From contig CAZQDP010000009.1 in assembly GCA_964592375.1 (NCBI GenBank), positions 1-44,482 on the forward strand: a stretch of 44,482 bases of DNA. The letters are read 5' to 3'. A program made the position numbers and the translations under genes. The notes below the pieces were generated by a model. That model worked only from the letters and a program-made list of their open reading frames with translations, was not told the DNA's origin and searched no databases. Source of the DNA: CAZQDP01 sp964592375. GTDB taxonomy: Bacteria > Bacillota > Clostridia > RUG12999. Positions 25,301-32,111 of this stretch are shown one piece after another (within the stretch, counting starts at the first letter, position 1; each line of letters opens with the position of its first letter).

Positions 25301-25588
25301 ATAGTCAAAAGCAATGCAAAAACGCCCCGTTTGCCGTGCAATGCCAAGGTTTAATCCATAGATCCACGTGTTGGTTAAGTCAGTGATTTCCAAGTACTGG
25401 TTGCCGTTGCCCCTTTTTTGGATCGTAAGGGTGCCTCCGGATGCTATGGTTGGGGTGAAAATAGACGAAGCATCCCCAACCGGATGAGCGTCAAAATTAA
25501 GTTCAGTTATATTTTCCGCCAATACAGTCGGCCTAGAAAGCATCATAAAAATGAATAGTCCACAAAGAAAAACGCTCTGCCTTTTCAC
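22385..25588 (-). CDS. Large secreted sialidase-fold protein with LamG-like and CuAO_N1-like regions
   Basis: Exported protein of 1067 aa. A signal peptide ends near VLAENI. Residues ~30-225 resemble a LamG/concanavalin-like jelly roll (FCIAFDYMRP, GVWHRITADIDVS, FGIDNVEVYTG). About 265-375 looks like a CuAO_N1-type module. About 395-760 is a sialidase-type beta-propeller with Asp boxes SSDNGKTW (~434), TDDNGLTW (~508) and SRDGGHTF (~640). The end carries a second LamG-like domain and a tail. I do not see the FRIP-type motif of true sialidases, so the glycan substrate is open. The start is GTG with GGGGGG upstream. A single gene; a surface glycoside hydrolase or lectin is plausible. Confidence 0.7.
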   Translation of the reverse strand: MKRQSVFLCGLFIFMMLSRPTVLAENITELNFDAHPVGDASSIFTPTIASGGTLTIQKRGNGNQYLEITDLTNTWIYGLNLGIARQTGRFCIAFDYMRPATTNENPIFYVYDVPATPDNNTTAAISTFLGTSFGAFNGSVNTTTSASLGAGVWHRITADIDVSLKKFTIYINGEKAAEQFSFRNQSVNGISNIYFSGSTSQSSPITFGIDNVEVYTGEPRAKDIAVPSTTLLLTDDEQKKSEGAIVFVPGNPTALAGGISLPLCSQNSSISPYIKQGSLMIPADFAAEFFGADYSYSPGNAQTTIVCDGIVSVIEDNSASYTRAQTVMTMDTASERKDGHTFVPLGALGEMLSKETIWSAQLGMIAEESSLIGQYYHASSSEYVDRRNIATGSKIAAQAYADQPFVVKTNDGNWLCVTTTAPGSEGTPGQHVISVRSSDNGKTWKDMRDVEPSNPSGPESSYAVLLKVPSGRIYAFYNHNTDNLRQVLQRDGSYTTRVDTLGYYVFRYTDDNGLTWSPQRYNVPSRAFQIDLDNPYGGAIRFFWNVGKPFSVGADAYVPLIKVGQFGAGFLEKTEGSLLKSGNILTQSDPSKITWDTLPDGNIGLRTPTGGGPISEEQSYVVLSDSSLFVVYRSTDGHPVYSYSRDGGHTFDAPQYMAYSDGRLMKHPRAANFVWNIGGGKYLYWFHNHGGKSYEGRNPAFLCIGQEVDSPQGKKISWGQPEVLLYDDTQSVRMSYPDLVMQDGKYFITETQKSVARCHEISSTLMNALINQFGLSHKALSGLQSEYRGSGGAFVVPPLMPFVIKNDDLGSVHNMATGTSIELSVDGSGLVGGETLYSTRNASNQGIEIKVSGPSKGLTITMGDGTNSTTITTQSGIIKNANTHLVITMDAGPKIVSVIADGVLIDGGSEKLQGWERFHAAMVHVNGNATARVDGSVQMARVYGRALLTSEAVGNYRSVQIEQSVPVLVNTVAFRDAGGSAVENPVAGQVVYPVAQITGSAAGSVIMAAYDSTGKLIYLKVMPYAGDGTYSSDQSLIMPQDAVVLTKVFVWSGMDGAQILSSVGRNK

Positions 25589-25700
25589 CGCAATCCCCCC
25601 ATATTCTGTTTGTTATTGCCCGATAAGCACCAAAATTTTTTATACATTATTTAATATCGATCTTAAATACGACGGATTTACAACTATATTTTGATGAAAA

Positions 25701-26228
25701 TTACTTTATATAATAACAATCATCTTCCCATTTTAACTGATTTTCATCAATATACTGCCAAATCTTTTGATATTCATCTTCGTTCCTAATAATATGATCA
25801 TAAAAATGAGCTTGCCATATCCCTGTAGGGAACGCATTACATGCGTTCCGCTCTCTTTTGCGATTTCGTATTGCCTTCGTGATAGATGATTTAAAAATTT
25901 GTATCATTTTCGATAATTGTGATTTTGTGGGGTCGTCATTCGGAACGCATGCAATGCGTTCCCTACATATTGTGATAATCATATGAATATGATTAGGCAT
26001 GATAACATATTTGTCAATGCTTGTTCCATCATATAAACAATTTAATTTTTGAATATTTGTCTTTATCATCAGTCCATATTCATTCAATATCATCATGTAA
26101 TCTATGATTTTGCCAAACACCATTTTACGGTTGAAAGTGCATATTGTGATAAAATACGAACCATTTTGCGAATAATCAAACCCCTTTATCCGCATCTTTT
26201 TTCGTTTCGGTAATTCCAAAAATATCAC
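25701..26228 (-). CDS. REP-associated tyrosine transposase (Y1/HUH, RAYT-like)
   Basis: 175-aa single-strand transposase-like nuclease of the IS200/TnpA-REP group. The HUH motif is in VIMPNHIHMII and the catalytic Tyr in AHFYDHIIRNEDEY. The start may be GTG 26228 or, better matching the family's MELPKR start, TTG 26219. Two 21-bp REP-like palindromes lie inside the frame, at 25942-25962 and 25829-25849, and are translated (as RERIACVPN and RERNACNAFP). Similar palindromes lie just upstream. Such genes are usually domesticated and act on REP sequences. Confidence 0.85.
   Translation of the reverse strand: MIFLELPKRKKMRIKGFDYSQNGSYFITICTFNRKMVFGKIIDYMMILNEYGLMIKTNIQKLNCLYDGTSIDKYVIMPNHIHMIITICRERIACVPNDDPTKSQLSKMIQIFKSSITKAIRNRKRERNACNAFPTGIWQAHFYDHIIRNEDEYQKIWQYIDENQLKWEDDCYYIK
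25829..25849. repeat. REP-like palindrome inside the RAYT gene
   Basis: A perfect 9-bp inverted repeat, GGAACGCAT and ATGCGTTCC, around TAC. It is in frame within the transposase coding sequence. Confidence 0.85.
25942..25962. repeat. REP-like palindrome inside the RAYT gene (second)
   Basis: The same 9-bp arms, GGAACGCAT and ATGCGTTCC, around GCA. It lies in frame just after the HUH region of the gene and in inverted relation to the first in its flanks (CCCTGTAGGG versus CCCTACAT). Confidence 0.85.
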
Positions 26229-26253
26229 CGCCTCAATTCACAAATCCCTGTAG

Positions 26254-26274
26254 GGAACGCATTACATGCATTCC
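26254..26274. repeat. REP-like palindrome upstream of the RAYT gene
   Basis: GGAACGCAT/TAC/ATGCATTCC, one mismatch from perfect. The flank CCCTGTA is the same as at 25829. Confidence 0.8.
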
Positions 26275-26286
26275 GTTTTATATATG

Positions 26287-26397
26287 CGTATTCGGAACGC
26301 ATGCAATGCGTTCCCTACATATTGTGATAATCATATGAATATGGTTAGGTGTTACTACATATTTGTCAACGGTTGTTCCATTATATAAACAATTTGC
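26287..26397 (-). pseudogene. RAYT gene fragment
   Basis: Read leftwards from 26397 in one frame: NCLYNGTT, VDKYVVTPNHIHMIITIC, RERIACVPNTHI, then stop. This matches the middle of the neighbouring transposase (NCLYDGTS, IDKYVIMPNHIHMIITIC, RERIACVPND) and keeps the HUH residues, but lacks the N terminus and the catalytic Tyr region. It is a broken second copy carrying REP 26294-26314 at its end. Confidence 0.8.
26294..26314. repeat. REP-like palindrome in the RAYT fragment
   Basis: GGAACGCAT/GCA/ATGCGTTCC, identical to 25942-25962, with the same right flank into the transposase-derived sequence. Confidence 0.85.
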
Positions 26398-26415
26398 AGA
26401 TCCCCTATATTCCGT

Positions 26416-27201
26416 TCACCCCGCTACGATCTCCCCTGCTCCGCCTAAAATATACTTTGGCCGATAGGGAAATACTTTAATATTTTCCATATTAGTAACG
26501 CCTGAGAGCACGAGTACCGTATCAATTTCCGATTCAATGCCTGCAATAATATCGGTGTCCATGCGATCGCCCACAATGGCCGCATCCTCCGGCTCAACAC
26601 CCAGCATTTTTATGCCGGTGCGCATCATCAGCGGATTTGGTTTGCCTACATAATACGCCTGAGCGCCGGTGGAAAGTTCAATGGGCGATACAAGGGCACG
26701 GCATGCAGGAATAATATTGCCGCCTTCTCCCGGACCTGTCAAATCCGGATTGGTGCCGATGAGCTTTGCACCTCCGAGTACATATTTCACCGCACGCAAA
26801 ATGCTATCATAATTATAATTTCTAGTCTCTCCGATAATCACGTAATCCGGATTGACATCATTCATGCTGATACCGGATTCATAAAGTGCATTGAGAAGCC
26901 CTGCTTCGCCGATGACATACGCACTGGAACCGGGTGCCTGTGCTTTGATAAAAGCGGCAGTGGCAAGAGCACTGGTGTAAAAATGCTCCTCCGACACATC
27001 AAGTCCCATTCGCATAAGCTTTTGCCGAAGCTCACGGGGAGAACGCTCGCTGCTGTTGGTTAAAAATAAAAATCGTTTATCCTCATTCGCAAGCCACCCT
27101 ACAAATTCAGCAATACCTGGCAAAAGGTGGTTGCCATGGTAAATGACACCGTCCATATCACACAAAAAGCCTTTTTTTTGATGTAAGTTCTCCAAATTCA
27201 T
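26416..27201 (-). CDS. HAD-IIA family phosphatase (NagD-like)
   Basis: Cytoplasmic haloacid-dehalogenase phosphatase of 261 aa. Motif I CDMDGVIYHG contains nucleophile Asp15 and Asp17; motif II is FLTNSSERSP; the Lys motif is YVGKPNPLMM; motif IV is AIVGDRMDTDIIAG. The C2 cap placement and TGAQAYYVGKP are typical of NagD, p-nitrophenylphosphatase and phosphoglycolate phosphatase relatives that act on small phosphorylated metabolites such as nucleotides or sugar phosphates. AAGGATGG precedes the ATG. Single gene divergent from the dnaD-like gene. Confidence 0.92.
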   Translation of the reverse strand: MNLENLHQKKGFLCDMDGVIYHGNHLLPGIAEFVGWLANEDKRFLFLTNSSERSPRELRQKLMRMGLDVSEEHFYTSALATAAFIKAQAPGSSAYVIGEAGLLNALYESGISMNDVNPDYVIIGETRNYNYDSILRAVKYVLGGAKLIGTNPDLTGPGEGGNIIPACRALVSPIELSTGAQAYYVGKPNPLMMRTGIKMLGVEPEDAAIVGDRMDTDIIAGIESEIDTVLVLSGVTNMENIKVFPYRPKYILGGAGEIVAG

Positions 27202-27308
27202 CCATCCTTATAATATGTATTTAATTAAGATATAAAAATCCAAGTCTTTTCATTACTTATTCTCATTATACCATAGTAAAAAAAATAAAACAATATTTAT
27301 TATTGCTA

Positions 27309-27337
27309 TTGGCATTTTAAAAAAATTGTGATATAAT
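27309..27337 (+). promoter_or_regulatory. Predicted promoter of the dnaD-dnaI operon
   Basis: TTGGCA (27309-27314), 17-bp spacer, TATAAT (27332-27337), 58 bp before the start codon. Confidence 0.75.
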
Positions 27338-27395
27338 GCAATTATTCCGAAGTAATCATTTAATGAAAATATATTGGTTTTAAGGAGGGAATTTT

Positions 27396-28391
27396 TTGTA
27401 TAGTCTACCGGAAGATAAAAGCAAGGCATATGTAAAAGTTCCCGTGGCTTTTATCGAAAAGTATCTTCCGCACGCCAACGCTAACTTTGTGAAGGTGTAT
27501 TTAACAGGATTATCTCAGTGCGGCTGTGAATTGCCTCTTGACAATGCAGGCATTGCTGCGCTTTTAGAGCTTTTGGAGTCGGATGTCGCGGCCGCTTGGC
27601 GGTATTGGGAAAAAGAAGGCGTGGTGGTTATCCGTTTATCTCGGGATAATAAGCCTATCATAGCGTTTAAGGATTTATCCTCCCCTCTCATTCGCACCGC
27701 TCCGTGCCGCCCCTCGTATACCAGCGAAGAACTTTCTCAATATATGCAGACAAATAGCAATCTGCGCGAGCTTTTTTCCATTGCCCAGGGTATTTTGCAA
27801 AAGCCGCTCAATTCCAATGATTTATCGATTATTTATAGTTTTTATGACTTTTTGTGCATGCCGCTTGACGTGATTCCCATGCTGCTGACCTATTGCATGT
27901 CGGCAGGAAAAAAAAGCATGCGTTACATTGAGAAAACCGCCATCGGCTGGATGGAGGATGGGATAGATACCGTAGAAAAAGCGGAGCGTTTTCTAAAGTC
28001 TCGTGAGGAGGAAACCCGAAAGATTAATGGGTTGTGCAATGCCTTTGGCATACAGGATCGGCGGGTTACTGATTCTGAACTGAAATATATGCGCCAATGG
28101 CTATTCTCCTTTCGTCTTCCGATTGACCTTATCCGTACCGCTTACGACATTTGCGCCATTAACACAGGCAAGCTATCTTTTCCCTATATTCACACTGTTT
28201 TACAAAGCTGGCATAAAGATGGCATTACCACCTGTGAGCAGGCTAAAAAGCTGAAGATGGAACCTAAAAAAACGCCAGAAGCCGCTACACCTTCCCCAAA
28301 AGCAAGTACAAAATTTAGCAATTTTACACAGCGCCCAATTGAAAGCAAGGCTTATGATTATAAAGACCTTGGTCTTAAATTTAAAAAATAA
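27396..28391 (+). CDS. DnaD-domain replication initiation protein
   Basis: 331-aa primosome-type protein. The N-terminal part (about 1-110) is a winged-helix DnaD/DnaB-like domain. Two DnaB_2 (DnaD C-terminal) repeats follow, each ending in the YxxxIxxxW-type signature: YIEKTAIGW (~191-199) and YIHTVLQSW near 270. The tail is basic and Pro/Ala-rich, ending DLGLKFKK. In Firmicutes such proteins help load the replicative helicase. The start is TTG with AAGGAGGG upstream. The next gene is the matching helicase loader, 28 bp on. Confidence 0.9.
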   Translation: MYSLPEDKSKAYVKVPVAFIEKYLPHANANFVKVYLTGLSQCGCELPLDNAGIAALLELLESDVAAAWRYWEKEGVVVIRLSRDNKPIIAFKDLSSPLIRTAPCRPSYTSEELSQYMQTNSNLRELFSIAQGILQKPLNSNDLSIIYSFYDFLCMPLDVIPMLLTYCMSAGKKSMRYIEKTAIGWMEDGIDTVEKAERFLKSREEETRKINGLCNAFGIQDRRVTDSELKYMRQWLFSFRLPIDLIRTAYDICAINTGKLSFPYIHTVLQSWHKDGITTCEQAKKLKMEPKKTPEAATPSPKASTKFSNFTQRPIESKAYDYKDLGLKFKK

Positions 28392-28419
28392 TATTATACA
28401 TATAAAGGGATGAGGGCAC

Positions 28420-29406
28420 ATGAGCTATAATCAACAAATATACAATGATGTTGCACGGCGTTATCAAGAAAAGCATCTTGCCGCTTTGATTGAAGCAGAT
28501 AATCGGCGCGCGAAGGTATACGCAAAGGTGCCTCGAATTGAAGAGCTTGACCGACAAATCGTTGAAAATGCTTCCAAAGTGACCCGCCTTGCCTTGTTGG
28601 GCAGTGTGGCTCCTGAAGCGGCTTGCGAGGAGATTGCAAATGTTAATAAAATTTTACAGGATGAAAAAATCACCTTGCTAGTCACCTGTGGATTTGATGC
28701 CGATTATCTATCGGACCCTTTTGAGTGCGAGCGGTGTAAGGATACAGGTTACATTGGTGGTAAGATGTGCCGTTGCTTTCAAAACGAGCTCTCTGCCGCT
28801 GCCTATGGGGCCTCAAATATGGCAACTTTTTTAGATAAACAAAATTTTGAGACCTTTGATATTTCTTACTATTCGGATGCTGTTGATCCCTCTTGCGGTA
28901 GATCTCCACTAGAGCAAATGCAAGAAGTGCTGCGGCGGTGCATTGCGTTTGCCGTCTGTTTCTTGGGTAGTGATACGCAAAGCCTGTTTATGTACGGCCC
29001 TCCGGGGCTTGGCAAAACCTTTTTATCCACTGCCATATCCAAGGACCTTCTGGATAAAGGCTTTTCTGTGTTTTATCAAAGTGCTTCTAAAATCTTTTCC
29101 GCACTGGCAGATAGCAAGTTCCGCCCCGGCAGTGAGAATTCGGATGCAGTTAGTTTTATGTATTCGTGTGATTTGTTAATCATTGATGACCTTGGCACAG
29201 AGTTCGTCAATTCCTATACTGTTTCCGCTTTTTTTGACATCCTCAGCAGTAGGATTACAAGCGGTAAAAAAATGATTATTAATTCCAATTTATCCTTGCA
29301 AGAGATTGAAGGGCTGTATTCCGAGCGCATCTCCTCTAGGCTTTTGGAATTTGAAATCCTGCGTTTTATCGGGAAGGATATTCGAATGATCCGTTCCTGC
29401 ATCTAA
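28420..29406 (+). CDS. DnaI/DnaC-like helicase loader AAA+ ATPase
   Basis: 328-aa loader. A helical N-terminal region is followed by a zinc-binding module (CERCKDTGYIGGKMCRC), then an AAA+ core with Walker A GPPGLGKTFL, Walker B LLIIDDLG, and sensor-type INSNLS, with RISSRLLEF near the end. It should deliver the DnaB-type helicase to ssDNA at the origin or at stalled forks together with the DnaD-like partner. AGGG lies before the ATG. The paired order dnaD-like then loader is common in Clostridia. Confidence 0.92.
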   Translation: MSYNQQIYNDVARRYQEKHLAALIEADNRRAKVYAKVPRIEELDRQIVENASKVTRLALLGSVAPEAACEEIANVNKILQDEKITLLVTCGFDADYLSDPFECERCKDTGYIGGKMCRCFQNELSAAAYGASNMATFLDKQNFETFDISYYSDAVDPSCGRSPLEQMQEVLRRCIAFAVCFLGSDTQSLFMYGPPGLGKTFLSTAISKDLLDKGFSVFYQSASKIFSALADSKFRPGSENSDAVSFMYSCDLLIIDDLGTEFVNSYTVSAFFDILSSRITSGKKMIINSNLSLQEIEGLYSERISSRLLEFEILRFIGKDIRMIRSCI

Positions 29407-29504
29407 GCTTCTTTGCTTTTTTGCATTACAAAATGAACCCCTCGGTTATTCAGTAATCCCTAAATTAACGCAAATTTCTCTGTTTTTTTTATTGATAATG
29501 TATC

Positions 29505-29533
29505 TTGAAAAACAGTTTCATTTCATATATGAT
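29505..29533 (+). promoter_or_regulatory. Predicted promoter of glmU-prs
   Basis: TTGAAA (29505-29510), 17-bp spacer, TATGAT (29528-29533), about 87 bp upstream of the chosen start. Confidence 0.65.
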
Positions 29534-29619
29534 ATATATAATATAATGTTGAGGTTATGCTCATTAAGTTTTATATACAAAACTTTTTAAGCACTCGGCA
29601 AATAAAGGAGGAGTTTACC

Positions 29620-30996
29620 TTGTCAGAAATATCAGCTATCGTGTTAGCTGCGGGCGAAGGTAAAAGAATGAAATCCGGCACTTCAAAGGTTCTGCATCAA
29701 GTGTGCTTTTACCCGCTTATTCAATGGGTGTACAATGCAGCAGAATGTGCCGGTGCCCAAAAAATCGTTACTGTTGTAGGGCACTTAGCAGAGCAGGTGA
29801 AGGAATGTCTCGGAGAGGATAAATCCTATGCTGTGCAAACGCACCAATTGGGCACAGGTCACGCTGTCATTTCAGCAATGCCCCAATTGGACGATGGCGG
29901 ATGCGTGATTGTATTATCCGGAGATGTACCGCTCATCACCGCTCAGACCTTGGAATCGGTTGTCAAATACCATCAGGCTCATCGTTACGCGGCCACTGTG
30001 CTCACCGCCTCGGTGGATAACCCCGCCGGATATGGTCGCATTATCCGAAGCGAAAATGGGCAGGTACGTATGATTGTGGAAGAAAAGGATGCCACGGATG
30101 AACAAAGGCGCATTGCCGAAATTAATTCCGGTATTTATTGTTTTGACACCGGTCTTCTGAGGGCAGCGCTTGATGACTTAAAGAACGATAATGCGCAGGG
30201 CGAATATTATTTAACAGACACCATTGATATTTTAATTACAAACGGTTATAATGTGGGCGCATATGAGCTTGAAAATTCTCACGAAATTATGGGGATTAAC
30301 GACAGAGCTCAGCTTGCAGAGGCTGAGGTGCTGATGAGAAAACGCATTGCACAAAAGCTCATGACCTTAGGGGTTACGCTTATCGACCCGAGCAATACAT
30401 ATATCGGCCCGGATGTGGAAGTGGAAAATGACGTGGTCATCTACCCCGGTTGCATTTTATCGGGAACATGCCGCATCGGTGAAGGCACGGTAATAGGCTT
30501 TAACACTCGCATCACCAATGCACAAATCGGAAAAAGATGTGAAATAGAAAGTGCTGTGATTACCTCCTCCACCATCGGAGACGATACGCATATCGGTCCT
30601 TTTGCATATATACGCCCAGGCAGTGTTATTGGTGACCATGTCAAGATAGGCGATTTTGTGGAAATAAAAAATTCATCTGTCGGAAATGGCACAAAGGTAT
30701 CTCACCTAACCTATGTTGGTGATAGTGATGTTGGATGCGATGTGAACTTTGGCTGTGGCACTGTAACGGTCAATTACGACGGCCAAAAGAAATACCGCAC
30801 TACCATTATGGATCGTGCATTCATTGGGTGTAACACCAATCTTGTCGCACCGGTTACTATCGGTGAAGGCGCATATACGGCAGCAGGGTCGACCATTACG
30901 GAAGACGTCCCCCCCAACTCCCTTGCAATTGCAAGAAGCAGGCAAAGCATTAAGGAAAACTGGCGACTAAGAAAAATGGGAGGGGAAAAGAAATGA
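29620..30996 (+). CDS. glmU: Bifunctional N-acetylglucosamine-1-phosphate uridyltransferase / glucosamine-1-phosphate acetyltransferase
   Basis: 458-aa enzyme making UDP-GlcNAc, the precursor of peptidoglycan and wall polymers. The uridyltransferase domain shows LAAGEGKRMKSG, QLGTGHAV and LSGDVPLI. The C-terminal left-handed beta helix has many hexapeptides (IGPFAYIRPGSVIG, VGNGTKVSHLTYVGDS, NFGCGTVTVNYDG) and the acetyltransferase end IARSRQSIKENW. I start at TTG 29620, with GGAGG 7 bp upstream; a longer in-frame ATG at 29557 has no ribosome site and adds 21 residues absent from the family. Its stop overlaps the prs start by 4 bp. Confidence 0.97.
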   Translation: MSEISAIVLAAGEGKRMKSGTSKVLHQVCFYPLIQWVYNAAECAGAQKIVTVVGHLAEQVKECLGEDKSYAVQTHQLGTGHAVISAMPQLDDGGCVIVLSGDVPLITAQTLESVVKYHQAHRYAATVLTASVDNPAGYGRIIRSENGQVRMIVEEKDATDEQRRIAEINSGIYCFDTGLLRAALDDLKNDNAQGEYYLTDTIDILITNGYNVGAYELENSHEIMGINDRAQLAEAEVLMRKRIAQKLMTLGVTLIDPSNTYIGPDVEVENDVVIYPGCILSGTCRIGEGTVIGFNTRITNAQIGKRCEIESAVITSSTIGDDTHIGPFAYIRPGSVIGDHVKIGDFVEIKNSSVGNGTKVSHLTYVGDSDVGCDVNFGCGTVTVNYDGQKKYRTTIMDRAFIGCNTNLVAPVTIGEGAYTAAGSTITEDVPPNSLAIARSRQSIKENWRLRKMGGEKK

Positions 30997-31985
30997 TGCC
31001 AACTCACGGAAAGAACATCAAGATATTTGCAGGAAATTCTCATCGAAAACTGGCCAAGGAAATTGCCGCAAGGCTGAATTTACCCTTGGGGAATTCCGAG
31101 GTCAAAACTTTTAGCGACGGTGAGATATGTGTGAATATCAATGAAACCGTACGTGGCTCCGAGGTTTTTTTAGTGCAGTCCACCTGCGATCCTGTAAATG
31201 ACCATATTATGGAGCTGCTGATTATGATAGATGCATTCAAAAGAGCTTCAGCTGCAAGAATAACGGCGGTTATCCCTTATTTTGGGTACGCCCGCCAGGA
31301 TAGAAAATCAAAAGCTCGCGATCCCATTTCTGCAAAGCTTGTTGCTGATATTATCACAGCCGCAGGCGCAGACAGAGTGCTGACCATCGAGCTTCACGCA
31401 CCCCAAATTCAAGGGTTTTTTAATATCCCTGTTGATCATCTTCTAGGTGTACCCATTCTTTCTAACTATTTTAAGTATAAATTCAAAGATATATTAGACG
31501 ATGTGGTTGTGGTATCTCCCGACCATGGCAGTGTAACCCGTTCACGGCATTTTGCTCAAAGGCTGAATGCTCCTTTTGCCATTGTGGACAAACGTCGTCC
31601 CAAGCCCAATGTTGCCATGGTCATGAGTATTATTGGGGATGTGAAGGACAAATGTTGCATTATGGTAGATGATATGATCGATACCGGTGGCACCATTACA
31701 GCAGGCGCAGCCGCACTGATGGAAAGAGGCGCCAAAGAGGTGTATGTTGCTTGCACCCATGGCGTGTTATCCGGCCCAGCCATTGCACGGATTAAGGAGT
31801 CCCCCATCAAAGAATTGGTTATGCTAGATACCATTCCGCATAAAAAATTGTGCTCTTGCATTAAAACCTTATCCGTGGCACCTATTTTTGCAGAAGCGAT
31901 TACACGCATTTACGAGGACAATCCGGTCAGTACATTGTATGTGGAACCCGAGCCAAAATCACAGCTTTCCTTTGATATTAACTGA
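30993..31985 (+). CDS. prs: Ribose-phosphate pyrophosphokinase
   Basis: 330-aa cytoplasmic enzyme making PRPP from ribose 5-phosphate and ATP for nucleotide, His and Trp synthesis. FSDGEICVNINETVRG, YFGYARQDRKSKARDPISAK (ATP loop), LHAPQIQGFF and the PRPP-binding IMVDDMIDTGGTI are intact. The start may be ATG 30993 (ATGA overlap with glmU) or the adjacent ATG 30996; GGGAGGGG lies upstream. The glmU-prs pair is a classical Firmicutes operon. Confidence 0.97.
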   Translation: MMPTHGKNIKIFAGNSHRKLAKEIAARLNLPLGNSEVKTFSDGEICVNINETVRGSEVFLVQSTCDPVNDHIMELLIMIDAFKRASAARITAVIPYFGYARQDRKSKARDPISAKLVADIITAAGADRVLTIELHAPQIQGFFNIPVDHLLGVPILSNYFKYKFKDILDDVVVVSPDHGSVTRSRHFAQRLNAPFAIVDKRRPKPNVAMVMSIIGDVKDKCCIMVDDMIDTGGTITAGAAALMERGAKEVYVACTHGVLSGPAIARIKESPIKELVMLDTIPHKKLCSCIKTLSVAPIFAEAITRIYEDNPVSTLYVEPEPKSQLSFDIN

Positions 31986-32050
31986 TTTTTTTGTTTTTGT
32001 ACATTTTTTGTTTCTTTTTATAAAGACTTTATCTATAAAATGGTGTATAC

Positions 32051-32090
32051 TGAGGCTTAAAGGGGATAACCCGTTTAAGCCTCATTTTAT
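32051..32090 (+). terminator. Hairpin terminator downstream of prs
   Basis: The perfect 11-bp stem TGAGGCTTAAA (32051-32061) with TTTAAGCCTCA (32074-32084) has a 12-nt loop and is followed by TTTTATT. It lies just 22 nt upstream of the next gene, so it may also be an attenuator in that leader. Confidence 0.65.
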
Positions 32091-32111
32091 TAGAAAAGGA
32101 TTGGTGGTATC

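Noticed and set aside
29557..29619. N-terminal extension of GlmU from ATG 29557
   Set aside because: No ribosome site precedes it, and the added residues are not part of the GlmU family; TTG 29620 has an excellent GGAGG.
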